Assembly: GCF_014174475.1 (NCBI RefSeq)
Contig: NZ_JACJUD010000007.1
Coordinates: 1-64,000, forward strand
Direction of reading: 5' to 3'
Length of the DNA stretch: 64,000 nucleotides
Origin: Aquipseudomonas ullengensis
GTDB taxonomy: Bacteria > Pseudomonadota > Gammaproteobacteria > Pseudomonadales > Pseudomonadaceae
This document shows, one piece after another, positions 23,831 to 32,464 of this stretch (the stretch's first letter is position 1; every line of letters begins with the position of its first letter). The notes under the pieces were generated by a model. The model saw only the letters and a program-made list of their open reading frames with translations, ran no database searches and was not told the origin of the DNA. The position numbers and the translations under genes were made by a program.

Positions 23831-24790
23831 TCAGCTGCCCACCGGCAGCCGGTTGTGCAGGGCCTGGTCCCAGGGCGGCGGGTGGCCGAAGCGTTCGCCG
23901 AGAAAGGCCAGCAGCAGGCGCACCCGCGGGCTGCTTTCGCGCTCCAGGCGCAGGGCGTAGACGCTGCTGGGCTCGGGCGGCGGCAGGCCGTTGTCGCAGA
24001 ACAGCGGTTGCAGCTCGCCGCGCAGCAGGTATTCGCTGGCCAGCCAGCTTGGCAGGTGGGCGATGCCCAGGCCGTTGAGTACGCCATGCAGCAGGGTTTC
24101 GCAATTGTTGCTGGTCATGCGCAGGCGGCCGGGGCGTTGCAGCTGCAGCTTGCCGTCACGGGCGAAGCGCCAGGCATAGGCCGGCGCCAGGGTGTCCCAG
24201 TCGAGGCCGTCGTGGCCGCTCAACTCCTGCGGGCTCAGCGGTGTGCCGCGGCGGCGCAGGTAGGCGGGGCTGGCGCAGGCGATGCGCATCATCGAGGCCA
24301 GCGGCGTGGCCACCAGGCGGCTGTCCGCCAGTGGGCCGATACGAATCACGACATCGACCTCGCCGAGGTGTTCGCCGTCCAGGTCGATGAAGCTGTCGAT
24401 CAGGCGCAGCTGGATATCCAGGCCGGGATTGGCCGCAAGGAAGTCGGCGATCGCCGGGGCCAGGTGGCGACGGCCGAACGGAGTCGGTGCGTCGATGCGG
24501 ATCAGGCCTTCCTGGGCGCTGCTCAGCGACAGCACTTCGGCGCGGGCCAGGCGCAATTCGTCGAGGATGCGCCGCCCGCGTTCGGCAAACGCGATGCCGG
24601 CCGGCGTGGCGCGTACGGCGTGGGTGCTACGTAGGAACAGGCTGACGCCGATGGCCTGTTCCAGGCTGTCCATGCGCCGCGCCACGGCGGACGGCGTCAA
24701 CTGGTACTGGCGCGCTGCGGCGGAAAAGCTGGCGCTTTCCAGTACGGCAAGAAACAGGTCGAGTTGTTCGCTGAGCTGCGGCGGATTCAT
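23831..24790 (-). CDS. LysR-family transcriptional regulator
   Basis: A 319-residue regulator. The N-terminal helix-turn-helix reads LFLAVLESASFSAAARQYQL and TPSAVARRMDSLEQAIG; the C-terminal effector domain spans about residues 90-300 (IRIDAPTPFGRRHLAPAIAD). Start chosen at MNPPQLSEQL (24790); upstream in-frame codons overlap the divergent gene's promoter region. It is divergent from a TauE/SafE exporter gene with a 101 bp gap, the usual arrangement for a LysR regulator and its target. It probably controls that exporter. The inducer is unknown. Confidence 0.9.
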   Translation of the reverse strand: MNPPQLSEQLDLFLAVLESASFSAAARQYQLTPSAVARRMDSLEQAIGVSLFLRSTHAVRATPAGIAFAERGRRILDELRLARAEVLSLSSAQEGLIRIDAPTPFGRRHLAPAIADFLAANPGLDIQLRLIDSFIDLDGEHLGEVDVVIRIGPLADSRLVATPLASMMRIACASPAYLRRRGTPLSPQELSGHDGLDWDTLAPAYAWRFARDGKLQLQRPGRLRMTSNNCETLLHGVLNGLGIAHLPSWLASEYLLRGELQPLFCDNGLPPPEPSSVYALRLERESSPRVRLLLAFLGERFGHPPPWDQALHNRLPVGS

Positions 24791-24891
24791 GGTGGGCCTG
24801 TGCGTTATTGACACAGCCATTGTGCAGGCTTGTGCGTTTCCGTTCCAGGCAACGGCCGTTAGCATGGGCGTCACGCAAATCTGGAGGTTGC

Positions 24892-25647
24892 ATGCTGTTG
24901 ACTGACGTACTGATCAATATCGGTCTGGGCCTGTGCCTGGGCACCATTGGCGGGCTGTTCGGCATTGGTGGCGGGTTGGTGGCAATTCCCATGCTCGGCC
25001 TGCTGTTCGGGCTCGATCAGCATCTGGCGCAGGGCACCGCGCTGGTGATGGTGGTGCCGAACGTGATGCTGGCGCTGTGGCGCTACAACCAGCGCAATCG
25101 GATCAACTGGCGTTGGGCGGGTGTGTTGGCGCTGGCAGGTTTCTGCTGGGCTCTGGTGGGCGCGAACGTCGCGGCGAATCTCTCGAACGAGGTGATGCGC
25201 TACCTGTTCGTCGGCTTCCTGCTGGCCCTGGTGCTGTACAACGGCTGGCGCCTGTACCGCCCCTCGCCAGCGGAGTTGGGTGCACAGCCTGCACCCAGCG
25301 CCCGTCAGCTGGCGCTGCTGGGGACCTTCTCCGGGATTGCCGGCGGCCTCTTCGGGGTGGGCGGCGCGGTGATCGCCACGCCGGTGCTGACCAGCGTGTT
25401 CGGCCTGAGCCAGGTGGTGGCGCAAGGTCTGTCGCTGGCCATGGCCTTGCCCAGCACCGGGGTGACGCTGGCCACCTTCGCCGCCCATGGCCAGGTCGAT
25501 TGGGGCATGGGCCTGGCGCTGTCCTGCGGTGGGTTGCTGAGCATCAGCTGGGGCGTGCGCATCGCCCATGCGCTTCCGGACAAACTGCTGCGCAGCCTGT
25601 TCTGCGGCTTCCTGCTGGCCTGCTCGGTGGGACTGTTGCTGCAGTAG
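24892..25647 (+). CDS. TauE/SafE-family membrane exporter
   Basis: A 251-residue membrane protein with about eight helices and the family's internal duplication: GTIGGLFGIGGGLVAIPML in the first half and GIAGGLFGVGGAVIATPVL in the second. TauE/SafE proteins export small organic or sulfur anions such as sulfite or sulfoacetate in known cases. The ATG (24892) has GGAGG six bases upstream. Divergent from a LysR regulator that likely controls it. Substrate cannot be told from sequence. Confidence 0.9.
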   Translation: MLLTDVLINIGLGLCLGTIGGLFGIGGGLVAIPMLGLLFGLDQHLAQGTALVMVVPNVMLALWRYNQRNRINWRWAGVLALAGFCWALVGANVAANLSNEVMRYLFVGFLLALVLYNGWRLYRPSPAELGAQPAPSARQLALLGTFSGIAGGLFGVGGAVIATPVLTSVFGLSQVVAQGLSLAMALPSTGVTLATFAAHGQVDWGMGLALSCGGLLSISWGVRIAHALPDKLLRSLFCGFLLACSVGLLLQ

Positions 25648-25684
25648 TTGGTGTCTCAGGGCTGCTGGGCGTTGCGCTGTGGCC

Positions 25685-25762
25685 GGTGGTGGATAAGCAA
25701 AGCGTTATCCACCCTACGACGACGCCCTGTGCGTAGGGTGGAAAACTGCGAAACATTTTCCG
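25685..25762. repeat. GTAGGGTGGA-type intergenic repeat, copy 1
   Basis: GGTGGATAA pairs with TTATCCACC (25688-25712), and CACCCTACG is followed 13 bases later by CGTAGGGTGG, then AAAACTGCGAAACATTTTCCGCC. A second element with the same GTAGGGTGGAT/ATCCACCCTAC arms lies at 30588-30660. Such hairpin repeats are common between genes in this branch of Pseudomonas. It separates two convergent genes and may serve as a bidirectional transcript end. Confidence 0.7.
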
Positions 25763-25772
25763 CCGATAAGTC

Positions 25773-26627
25773 TTAGAGGCGGAAGCCCTCGACGATGTGC
25801 TCGGCCAGGGTCTCGGTGACCTGTGAGTGGGTCTGTGCATTGCGCAGCAGCACGATGCTGGTCATCGGCAGGGTGGGCAGGCCTTCGGCTTCGCCGATGA
25901 TGCGCATGTCCGGGGTGATCAGGCTCTGCAGTTGCGCGGTGACCGCCAGGCCGGCGCTGACCACGGCGAAGATCGCTGACAGGCTGGGGCTGGTGTAGGC
26001 GATGCGGTATTCGCGCTCCATGGCATCCAGCGCGTTGCAGGCCCAGGCGCGGCAGAAACAGTCGACATTGAACATGGCCAGCGGGATGGGCGTCTGCTCG
26101 TGGGGGCTGAAGCCAAGGGCTTCGGCCCAGACGAAGCGTTCCTGGCGCAGCAGTTGGCCGATTTCCTTGCCCGGTTCGCGGGTAACGATGGTCAGGTCGA
26201 GATCCTGGCGTTGCAGCAGCATGCCGGAGGGTTCGCAGTGCAGTTCCACCTGCACCAGCGGATAGGCCTGGGCGAAGCGCGCAAGAATCCCCGGCATGAA
26301 GCGCATCACGTAGTCATCCGGCGTGCCGATGCGCACCGAGCCGACCATGTGCGGCTCGCGCAGGGTGTTGAGCACCTCGCCGTGCAGCTTGAGGATGCGC
26401 CGCGCATAGCCCAACAGCACCTGGCCTTCGGGTGTCAGCCGCACCTGGCGGCCTTCGCGCTCGAACAGTGGGCGCTGCACCACGTCGTCTTCCAGGCGCT
26501 TCATCTGCATGCTCACCGCCGATTGGGTGCGGTTGACCGCTTCGGCTGCGCGGGTGAAACCGCCGTTATCGGCAATCGCGACGAAGCTGCGCAGCAGTTC
26601 GGTGTCGATGCTCGGGTAGTGGGCCAT
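25773..26627 (-). CDS. LysR-family transcriptional regulator
   Basis: A 284-residue regulator with helix-turn-helix GGFTRAAEAVNRTQSAVSMQM and an effector domain starting about residue 92 (GSVRIGTPDDYVMRFMPGIL). The pattern YPSIDTELLRSFVAIADNGGF and the GTPDDY segment recall the LrhA/PecT-like branch. It is divergent from a small DUF1127 gene across a 96 bp gap, an arrangement I associate with this regulator type. The regulated function and the effector are unknown. Confidence 0.9.
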   Translation of the reverse strand: MAHYPSIDTELLRSFVAIADNGGFTRAAEAVNRTQSAVSMQMKRLEDDVVQRPLFEREGRQVRLTPEGQVLLGYARRILKLHGEVLNTLREPHMVGSVRIGTPDDYVMRFMPGILARFAQAYPLVQVELHCEPSGMLLQRQDLDLTIVTREPGKEIGQLLRQERFVWAEALGFSPHEQTPIPLAMFNVDCFCRAWACNALDAMEREYRIAYTSPSLSAIFAVVSAGLAVTAQLQSLITPDMRIIGEAEGLPTLPMTSIVLLRNAQTHSQVTETLAEHIVEGFRL

Positions 26628-26723
26628 TCATCAATCTCCCAGATGCCAGGCATAAGAAACATTCGTTGGATTGATCTTAAGGCTGAAGCGAGACTGGCGC
26701 CAACCCCACAGGAGGGCGACGAG

Positions 26724-26975
26724 ATGAAAGGTCAAAAAGGTTATGCCATCGCTCAAACGGTCAGTTTCCGGCGTCTGCGTCCGGCACTTCGGCTTACCAT
26801 TATCTGGCAGCAAGTGCGTCGCTGGTGGCAATTGTCCGAGCAGCGGCGTCTGCTGGCGACGCTGGATGACAGCGCGCTCAAGGACATCGGCCTGAACCGC
26901 GCGGATGTGATGCAGGAAAGCGAGCGGCCATTCTGGGACGACCCGCTCAAGCCCAAGGCAGGCTTTGAGGCGTAG
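26724..26975 (+). CDS. DUF1127 small protein
   Basis: An 83-residue basic protein. The DUF1127 core is at about residues 38-65: LSEQRRLLATLDDSALKDIG followed by LNRADV. DUF1127 proteins in alphaproteobacteria bind RNA and affect small-RNA and phosphate-related gene control; in Pseudomonas their role is less clear. The ATG (26724) has GGAGG nine bases upstream. It is divergent from the LysR gene and may be its target. Confidence 0.85.
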   Translation: MKGQKGYAIAQTVSFRRLRPALRLTIIWQQVRRWWQLSEQRRLLATLDDSALKDIGLNRADVMQESERPFWDDPLKPKAGFEA

Positions 26976-27059
26976 CGGCAACGGGCGTGTTGAATCGTGG
27001 ATGTGGCGCGCGGGCAAAGGGGACTGAACGATGGATCCATTCGTTAGCAGGGAGCACAT

Positions 27060-27530
27060 ATGACTATCTATCACCTCGCCCAGTTGAACATCGCGCTGAT
27101 GAAGGCGCCGCTGGAGTCGCCGGGCATGGCCGATTTTGTCGCCAACCTGGAGCGCATCAATGCTCTGGCCGAGGCGTCGCCGGGTTATGTCTGGCGCCTG
27201 CAGGACGAGGAGGGCGATGCCACGGCGATCCGCCCCTTTGGCGAGGATGTGCTGGTCAACCTGTCGCTGTGGAGCGATGTGCAGGCGCTCAGCGATTACG
27301 TCTACAGGTCCGACCACACCGACATGCTCAAGCGCCGCCGCGAGTGGTTCGACAAGGTCGAAGAGGCGCACATGGTGCTCTGGTGGGTGCCGGCGGGGCA
27401 CCTGCCCAGCGTCGAGGAGGCGGCCGAGCGCCTGGCGCTGTATCGCCGGTCTGGCGCCAGCGCCCAGGCGTTCAGCTTTCGCCAGCCATTTCCGGCGCCG
27501 GATGTGCTGACGCTCGAGTCGTCCTGCTAG
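27060..27530 (+). CDS. DUF3291 protein
   Basis: A 156-residue soluble protein of the DUF3291 family (dimeric ferredoxin-like fold related to antibiotic-biosynthesis monooxygenases). Characteristic stretches are YHLAQLNIALMKAPLESPGM at the start, NLSLWSDVQALSDYVY in the middle and AHMVLWWVPAGHLPSVEEA near the end. Ribosome binding site AGGGAG precedes the ATG. The glycosylase gene begins 10 bases downstream, so the two may be co-transcribed. No catalytic role is known for the family. Confidence 0.85.
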   Translation: MTIYHLAQLNIALMKAPLESPGMADFVANLERINALAEASPGYVWRLQDEEGDATAIRPFGEDVLVNLSLWSDVQALSDYVYRSDHTDMLKRRREWFDKVEEAHMVLWWVPAGHLPSVEEAAERLALYRRSGASAQAFSFRQPFPAPDVLTLESSC

Positions 27531-27540
27531 CATCGGCTGC

Positions 27541-28746
27541 ATGATTGTTTCCCTGTCGCGTGCCGAAGCCCGTCGCCTGGCCCTGAGTGCCCAGGGCTTT
27601 GCCCGTGCGCCACGCGCAGAGATCAAGCACCGCCAGTTGCAGGCGCAGATCGAGCGGCTCGGCGTGGTGCAGATCGACTCGGTCAACGCCCTGGTGCGCT
27701 CGCATTACCTGCCGGCCTTTTCCCGCCTGGGGCACTACGCCCCGCAATTGCTCGACGACCTGGCCTGGGGCAAGCCCCGCCGGCGCGCGCTGTTCGAGTA
27801 CTGGGGGCATGAGGCTTCGCTACTGCCGCTGGAGCTTTACCCGCTGCTGCGCTGGCGCATGCGCCGGGCGGCGGACGGGCGGGGTATCTATCGGCAACTG
27901 GCCGAGTTCGGTCGCCAGCAGCAGGGCGTGATCCAGCGGGTCTTGCACAGCGTGCGCGAACAGGGCGCCTTAGGCGCCGGTAGCCTCAGCACCCGCACCG
28001 AGCGCGCCGGGCCCTGGTGGGACTGGAGTGCGGAGAAGCATGCGCTGGAGTGGCTGTTCGCCGCTGGCGAAGTGACGGTGGCTGGACGGCGCGGCTTCGA
28101 GCGTCTCTACGACCTGCCAGAGCGGGTGATTCCCAGCGCCCAGTTCGAGCATCCCGAGCTGGATGAGGGCGAGGCCCAGCGCCAATTGCTGTTGCGCTCT
28201 GCCGATGCATTGGGCGTGGCCACGGCCAGGGATTTGCGCGATTACTTCCGTCTGGATGCCGGCGATAGCCGCGTGCGCCTGGCCGAACTGGTCGAGGCGG
28301 GCGAGTTGCTGCCCGTGCAGGTCGAGGGCTGGAAGCAGCCGGCCTATTGCCGGGGCGAGCCGCGCATCCCGCGCAAGGTCACGGCCAGTGCGCTGCTCTC
28401 GCCATTCGACTCGCTGATCTGGGAGCGCGAGCGCACCGAGCGGCTGTTCGACTTCCGCTATCGCCTGGAGATCTACACCCCGCAGCACAAGCGTGTGTAC
28501 GGCTACTACGTGCTGCCATTCCTGCATGGCGAGCGCTTGCAGGCGCGGGTCGACCTGCGCAGCGAGCGCGCACACGGGCGCCTGGCGGTGCATGCCGTGC
28601 ATGTGCAAGAGGCGGGGTTGAGTGAGGAGGCACTGCTGGCGCTGGCCGGGCAGTTGCAGGCCTTGGCGGCGTGGCTGGGGTTGCCGCAGGTGGTGCTGAA
28701 TTGTCGCTCGGTCGAAGCCGCGCGCTTGCGGCCCTTGTTGTGCTGA
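27541..28746 (+). CDS. YcaQ/AlkX-family DNA glycosylase (winged-helix)
   Basis: A 401-residue protein of the HPhiQ superfamily (E. coli YcaQ, also called AlkX), which removes bulky or cross-linked alkylated bases. Near the N-terminus GVVQIDSVNALVRSHYLPAF contains Q44-I-D46, the Q-x-D catalytic motif of the YcaQ branch (AlkZ has Q-x-Q). ALFEYWGHEASLLP and the C-terminal KRVYGYYVLPFLHGERL are also family features. Three tandem winged-helix domains are expected. Its likely role is unhooking interstrand crosslinks, in the cytoplasm. Confidence 0.88.
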   Translation: MIVSLSRAEARRLALSAQGFARAPRAEIKHRQLQAQIERLGVVQIDSVNALVRSHYLPAFSRLGHYAPQLLDDLAWGKPRRRALFEYWGHEASLLPLELYPLLRWRMRRAADGRGIYRQLAEFGRQQQGVIQRVLHSVREQGALGAGSLSTRTERAGPWWDWSAEKHALEWLFAAGEVTVAGRRGFERLYDLPERVIPSAQFEHPELDEGEAQRQLLLRSADALGVATARDLRDYFRLDAGDSRVRLAELVEAGELLPVQVEGWKQPAYCRGEPRIPRKVTASALLSPFDSLIWERERTERLFDFRYRLEIYTPQHKRVYGYYVLPFLHGERLQARVDLRSERAHGRLAVHAVHVQEAGLSEEALLALAGQLQALAAWLGLPQVVLNCRSVEAARLRPLLC

Positions 28747-28753
28747 TTGCCCT

Positions 28754-28822
28754 TGTAGGAGCCAGCTTGCTTGCGATCAACCGGCCCGCTGGGAGCTGAT
28801 CGCCAGCAAACTGGCTCCTACA
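28754..28822. repeat. REP-type inverted repeat
   Basis: TGTAGGAGCCAG (28754-28765) is inverted as CTGGCTCCTACA (28811-28822), with TTGCTTGCGATC / GATCGCCAGCAA-like inner arms. The GTAGGAGC core is the classic Pseudomonas repetitive extragenic palindrome. It lies between two convergent genes and may act as a shared transcript end or RNA stabiliser. Confidence 0.88.
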
Positions 28823-28836
28823 GGAAGCGTGGCGCC

Positions 28837-30183
28837 TTAGCGGCGCACCTGCTTGAGGGTTTCGGCAATCATGAAGGCCAGTTCCAGGGACTGGTCGGCG
28901 TTCATCCGTGGGTCGCAGTGGGTGTGGTAGCGATCCGACAGGCCATCCTCGGTGATCGGTCGCGAGCCGCCGATGCACTCGGTGACGTTCTGCCCGGTCA
29001 TCTCGATGTGGATGCCGCCGGCGTAGGTGCCCTCGGCCTGGTGCACGGCGAAGAACTGCTTCACCTCGCTGAGAATCTGCGCGAAGTCGCGGGTCTTGTA
29101 GCCGCTGGACGCCTTGATGGTGTTGCCGTGCATGGGGTCGGAGCTCCACAGCACCTGGCGGCCCTCGCTTGTCACCTTGCGCAGCAGGCGCGGGAAGTTG
29201 GCTTCGACCTTGTCGGCGCCCATGCGCACGATCAGGTTGAGACGGCCCGGATCGTTATCCGGGTTGAGGATGTCGATCAGGCGGATCAGCTCGTCCGGGT
29301 CCATGCTCGGGCCGACCTTGACCCCGATGGGGTTCTCCACGCCACGCAGGAATTCGACGTGAGCGCCGTCCAGCTGGCGGGTGCGGTCGCCGATCCACAG
29401 CATGTGCGCGGAGCAGTCGTACCAGCGCCCGGTGAGGCTGTCCTTGCGCACGAAGGCTTGCTCGTAACCGAGCAGCAGGGCCTCGTGGGCGGTGAAGAAG
29501 TTGGTCTCGCGCACCTGCGCGGCGCCGTCCATGCCGCAGGCGCGCATGAACGCCAGGGTCTCGTCGATGCGGTCGGCCAGTTGGCTGTACTTCTCGCCCA
29601 GCGCCGAGTTGGCGATGAAGTCGAGGTTCCACTGGTGCACCTGGTGCAGGTCGGCGAAGCCGCCCTGGGCGAAGGCGCGCAGCAGGTTGAGGCTGGCGGT
29701 GGCCTGGTGGTAGGCCTGCAGCAGACGGTCCGGGTCCGGCACGCGGCTTTTTTCGTCGAAGCCGATGCCGTTGACGATGTCGCCGCGGTAGGCCGGGAGG
29801 GTCACGCCGTCGATGGTCTCGTCATTGGCGGAGCGCGGCTTGGCGAACTGGCCGGCCATGCGCCCGACCTTCACCACCGGGCAGCCGGCGGCGAAGGTCA
29901 TGACGATGGCCATCTGCAGCAGCACCTTGAAGGTGTCGCGGATCTTCAGCGTGGAGAATTCGGCGAAGCTTTCCGCGCAATCGCCGCCCTGGAGCAGAAA
30001 GGCCCGGCCCTGGGTAACCTCGGCAAACTGGCGACGCAGCTCGCGTGCCTCACCGGCAAACACCAGCGGCGGATAGCCGGCCAGGGTCTGCTCGACACGT
30101 TGCAGGTGGTCGAGGTCGGGGTAGACGGGTTGCTGCTGGATCGGCTTGCTTCTCCAGCTTTCGGGGCTCCAGGTGTGCGACAT
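28837..30183 (-). CDS. class II DAHP synthase
   Basis: A 448-residue 3-deoxy-D-arabino-heptulosonate 7-phosphate synthase, the first step of the shikimate pathway (phosphoenolpyruvate plus erythrose 4-phosphate). It is the plant-like class II type: metal Cys in GGDCAESF, RMAGQFAKPRS, then metal His in SDPMHGNT, Glu in GIHIEMTGQNVTE and Asp in HTHCDPR. Length is typical. It is a single gene, not next to phenazine genes, so a housekeeping role is more likely than a PhzC role. In P. aeruginosa a similar gene lies near deaD, as it does here. Confidence 0.93.
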   Translation of the reverse strand: MSHTWSPESWRSKPIQQQPVYPDLDHLQRVEQTLAGYPPLVFAGEARELRRQFAEVTQGRAFLLQGGDCAESFAEFSTLKIRDTFKVLLQMAIVMTFAAGCPVVKVGRMAGQFAKPRSANDETIDGVTLPAYRGDIVNGIGFDEKSRVPDPDRLLQAYHQATASLNLLRAFAQGGFADLHQVHQWNLDFIANSALGEKYSQLADRIDETLAFMRACGMDGAAQVRETNFFTAHEALLLGYEQAFVRKDSLTGRWYDCSAHMLWIGDRTRQLDGAHVEFLRGVENPIGVKVGPSMDPDELIRLIDILNPDNDPGRLNLIVRMGADKVEANFPRLLRKVTSEGRQVLWSSDPMHGNTIKASSGYKTRDFAQILSEVKQFFAVHQAEGTYAGGIHIEMTGQNVTECIGGSRPITEDGLSDRYHTHCDPRMNADQSLELAFMIAETLKQVRR

Positions 30184-30325
30184 CGGGCTTCTCGGTTATC
30201 GGCTATTCAGGCGGACTGGCATGGTAACCGATCAGCCTGGCCGGGCAAGCCGATAGGCGCGATAGAGCCGCTGCATGAGACGGCATGGCGAGGGGCAGAG
30301 CGAGGCAGGGGAAGGCAGAAGATGG

Positions 30326-30391
30326 GTATCCGCCAGAGGCCTGCCTGCCAGCGAATACTTGGCTGCTGGCAGGAGGGCCTCTGGCGGATAC
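30326..30391. repeat. long imperfect inverted repeat
   Basis: GTATCCGCCAGAGGCC (30326-30341) is inverted as GGCCTCTGGCGGATAC (30376-30391), a perfect 16 bp outer stem; CTGCC...GCCAGC and GCTGGCAG continue it inwards around an ATACTTGGCT loop. The whole is about 66 bp. No other copy was found in this window. It could be a REP-like element, a small MITE, or a structured RNA. Confidence 0.7.
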
Positions 30392-30587
30392 GTAACCAGG
30401 CTGGCTGCCTCCCGACTGCACGCTGGGATGGCAGACCACTCTGTTCCCGGACTGCATCCGGGTTCGGTGCTCTTGGCGGCACCTGATTTATCGAGGGCGG
30501 GCCCTCTAGCTATTCCTCGTCGATGGGGGAGGCGAGGAATGGATCGTGTTGCTGCAGTGCTACGACAACGCTGGCGCGCTACAGCAT

Positions 30588-30660
30588 GTAGGGTGGATGG
30601 CGCTCTGTTCATCCACCAAGGCTCCCGCTCGGTGGATCGGTGAAGCGTGATCCACCCTAC
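30588..30660. repeat. GTAGGGTGGA-type intergenic repeat, copy 2
   Basis: GTAGGGTGGAT (30588-30598) is inverted as ATCCACCCTAC near 30660, with a second inner pair ATCCACC / GGTGGAT. It shares its arms with the element at 25685-25762. It ends 13 bases before the stop codon of the leftward deacylase-like gene, so it probably forms the 3' end of that operon's transcript. Confidence 0.75.
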
Positions 30661-30673
30661 GTTGCTACCCGCC

Positions 30674-32464
30674 CTACGCCATGGCGGGCTGCAGCGAGGC
30701 GGCAACGCCGCTGCGTGGCAGCACGTCGTGGCTGACGAGGAAGCGGCCGAAACCCTGCTGCTTGCCCAGCTCCACCGGGTATTCGCTGCCACGGCGGTAG
30801 GCGATGCGGCCGTTGATCAGGGTGGCGTCCACCGCGTCGTCGTTGCGCTTAACCACGCGCTCCAGGCCGATCACCTCCATCGGCGCCTCGCTCATGGCGT
30901 CCAGCTCATCGGTCAGGCCGGCGGGGTTGATGATCACCAGGTCGGCGCGATCACCGACACGCAGGTGCCCGGCGTCGACGCCAATGAAATCGGCCAGTTC
31001 ACCGCTGCAGCGGCGCACGGCCTGGCCCAGTTCCATGAACGGGGTGCCAGCCAGTTGCGCGTCACGCACGTACTTGAGGAAGCGCAGCGGGAAGTTGTAC
31101 TGGGCGATGGAGCGCAGGTGCGCGCCGGAGTCGGCGAAGCCTGGCTGGGTCCACGGGCTGGAGAGCAGCTTGTGCATCACCGGCAGACGCTGGTTGCCGT
31201 AGCAGGTGGTCCATTTCAGGGCCTCGCGGTACTGGCAGGCCAGTTCGAAGTAGGCATCCACTGCATCCAGGCCGCGGGCCTGGCCGAGTTGCTTGAAGTT
31301 CTTGCCGACCATCGCGGCGTCCGGGCATTCGGTCACCCAACAGTCGGAGAAGTCGCGGTGCCACAGGCCCTTGGTGAGGACGGCCTTGACCTGCTTCTTG
31401 AACAGGGCGCGGAACTCCGGCTCCAGCACTTTGCTGTACAGCTCGTCCGGGTCCTTGATGTTGCGCAGGATCTCGCCGGCGCCGAACTCCTCGAAGGCGT
31501 TCACGTTGAGCCCTTCCAGGCGCAGGGTGAACGGTGCCGGCAGGGTCTGCCAGCGGAAGTTGCCGCGCAGCACGCGGTTGGCCAGCCAGCCGGAGAAACG
31601 GGTGAAACGGTGCAGCAGCGGCTGCGACTTGAGGTCCAGCGCGGTGAGCATCGAGCACTTCAGCGGGCGGCGGAACCAGCCGTGGGCCTGGTAGAGGAAG
31701 GCGAACACGTTGACCTTGGTCACCGCATCCGGTGCGCCCTGCATCACCGCGTTGCGCCGGCGCAGTACGGCGAACAGGCGGGAGAACTCGGTCCAGGTGG
31801 CGAAGGTCGACGGTAGCGGGCTGGACCAGGCGCGGTCGCCGTCCATCTTGTCGAGTTTGGTGGTCATCACCGACAGGCCGATGCAGCCGGCATCCAGGGC
31901 CTCTTCCAGCAACTGCTCCATGCGCTGCAGTTCGGCTTCGGTGGGCTTGATGCGGCTGGTGGCGCGCTCCAGACCGAGCACCGCCACGCGCAGCTCGGAG
32001 TGGCCGAGGAACGAGCTGAGGTTCGGCCCCAGCGGTTGCTGGTCGTAGAAAGCGCGGTAACCGGCGGCGTCGCGCCAGGTCTTCTTTTGCTGCAGGATCG
32101 GCAGCACATACTCGCGCGGCACCGCTTCGACACGGGTGAACAGGTCGGAGCAGTCCTCGGCATCGGCCAGCACCATACTGATCGAGCAGGAACCGATGGT
32201 CACACTGGTCACGCCGTGGCGCACCGATTCCTTGAGCGCCGGGGCGGCGATTACTTCGGCGTCGTAGTGCGAGTGGATTTCCAGGAAGCCCGGGGTGACC
32301 CAACGGCCGGCGGCGTCCAGCACCTCGTTGCAGCCGCTTTCATCCAGCGGGCTGAGGCTGACCGCATCGACGCGCCCGGCCTTGATGCCGATGTGGCGCA
32401 GCGCACCGGGCGCACCGGTACCGTCGAAGTGCAGGCCGTTCTTGATGATGATGTCGTAGCTCAT
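30674..32464 (-). CDS. N-acyl-D-amino-acid deacylase-like amidohydrolase
   Basis: A 596-residue metal-dependent amidohydrolase (D-aminoacylase/family 3). It starts MSYDIIIKNGLHFDGTGAPG; the metal motif H64-S-H66 is in GFLEIHSHYDAEV and later FADSGAHLRS carries the conserved Asp. The C-terminal strands (DLVIINPAGL) close the typical composite beta domain. The start at 32464 overlaps the TauE-like gene's stop (ATGA); the open frame that continues 140 codons upstream is only an accidental read-through. It is the last gene of the 30674-36242 operon. Real substrate unknown. Confidence 0.88.
   Translation of the reverse strand: MSYDIIIKNGLHFDGTGAPGALRHIGIKAGRVDAVSLSPLDESGCNEVLDAAGRWVTPGFLEIHSHYDAEVIAAPALKESVRHGVTSVTIGSCSISMVLADAEDCSDLFTRVEAVPREYVLPILQQKKTWRDAAGYRAFYDQQPLGPNLSSFLGHSELRVAVLGLERATSRIKPTEAELQRMEQLLEEALDAGCIGLSVMTTKLDKMDGDRAWSSPLPSTFATWTEFSRLFAVLRRRNAVMQGAPDAVTKVNVFAFLYQAHGWFRRPLKCSMLTALDLKSQPLLHRFTRFSGWLANRVLRGNFRWQTLPAPFTLRLEGLNVNAFEEFGAGEILRNIKDPDELYSKVLEPEFRALFKKQVKAVLTKGLWHRDFSDCWVTECPDAAMVGKNFKQLGQARGLDAVDAYFELACQYREALKWTTCYGNQRLPVMHKLLSSPWTQPGFADSGAHLRSIAQYNFPLRFLKYVRDAQLAGTPFMELGQAVRRCSGELADFIGVDAGHLRVGDRADLVIINPAGLTDELDAMSEAPMEVIGLERVVKRNDDAVDATLINGRIAYRRGSEYPVELGKQQGFGRFLVSHDVLPRSGVAASLQPAMA

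Larger units (their letters stand above)
30184..30673. other. 490 bp repeat-rich intergenic region
   Basis: No credible gene. It holds two repeats described separately (30326-30391 and 30588-30660). Open frames across it on either strand simply read through the palindromes. The DAHP synthase promoter should lie close to 30184-30300, but no strong -35/-10 pair stands out. Confidence 0.5.

Noticed and set aside
28837..30183. phzC of a phenazine cluster
   Set aside because: Class II DAHP synthase, but no other phenazine genes are nearby and the position next to deaD-type core genes suits the housekeeping copy.
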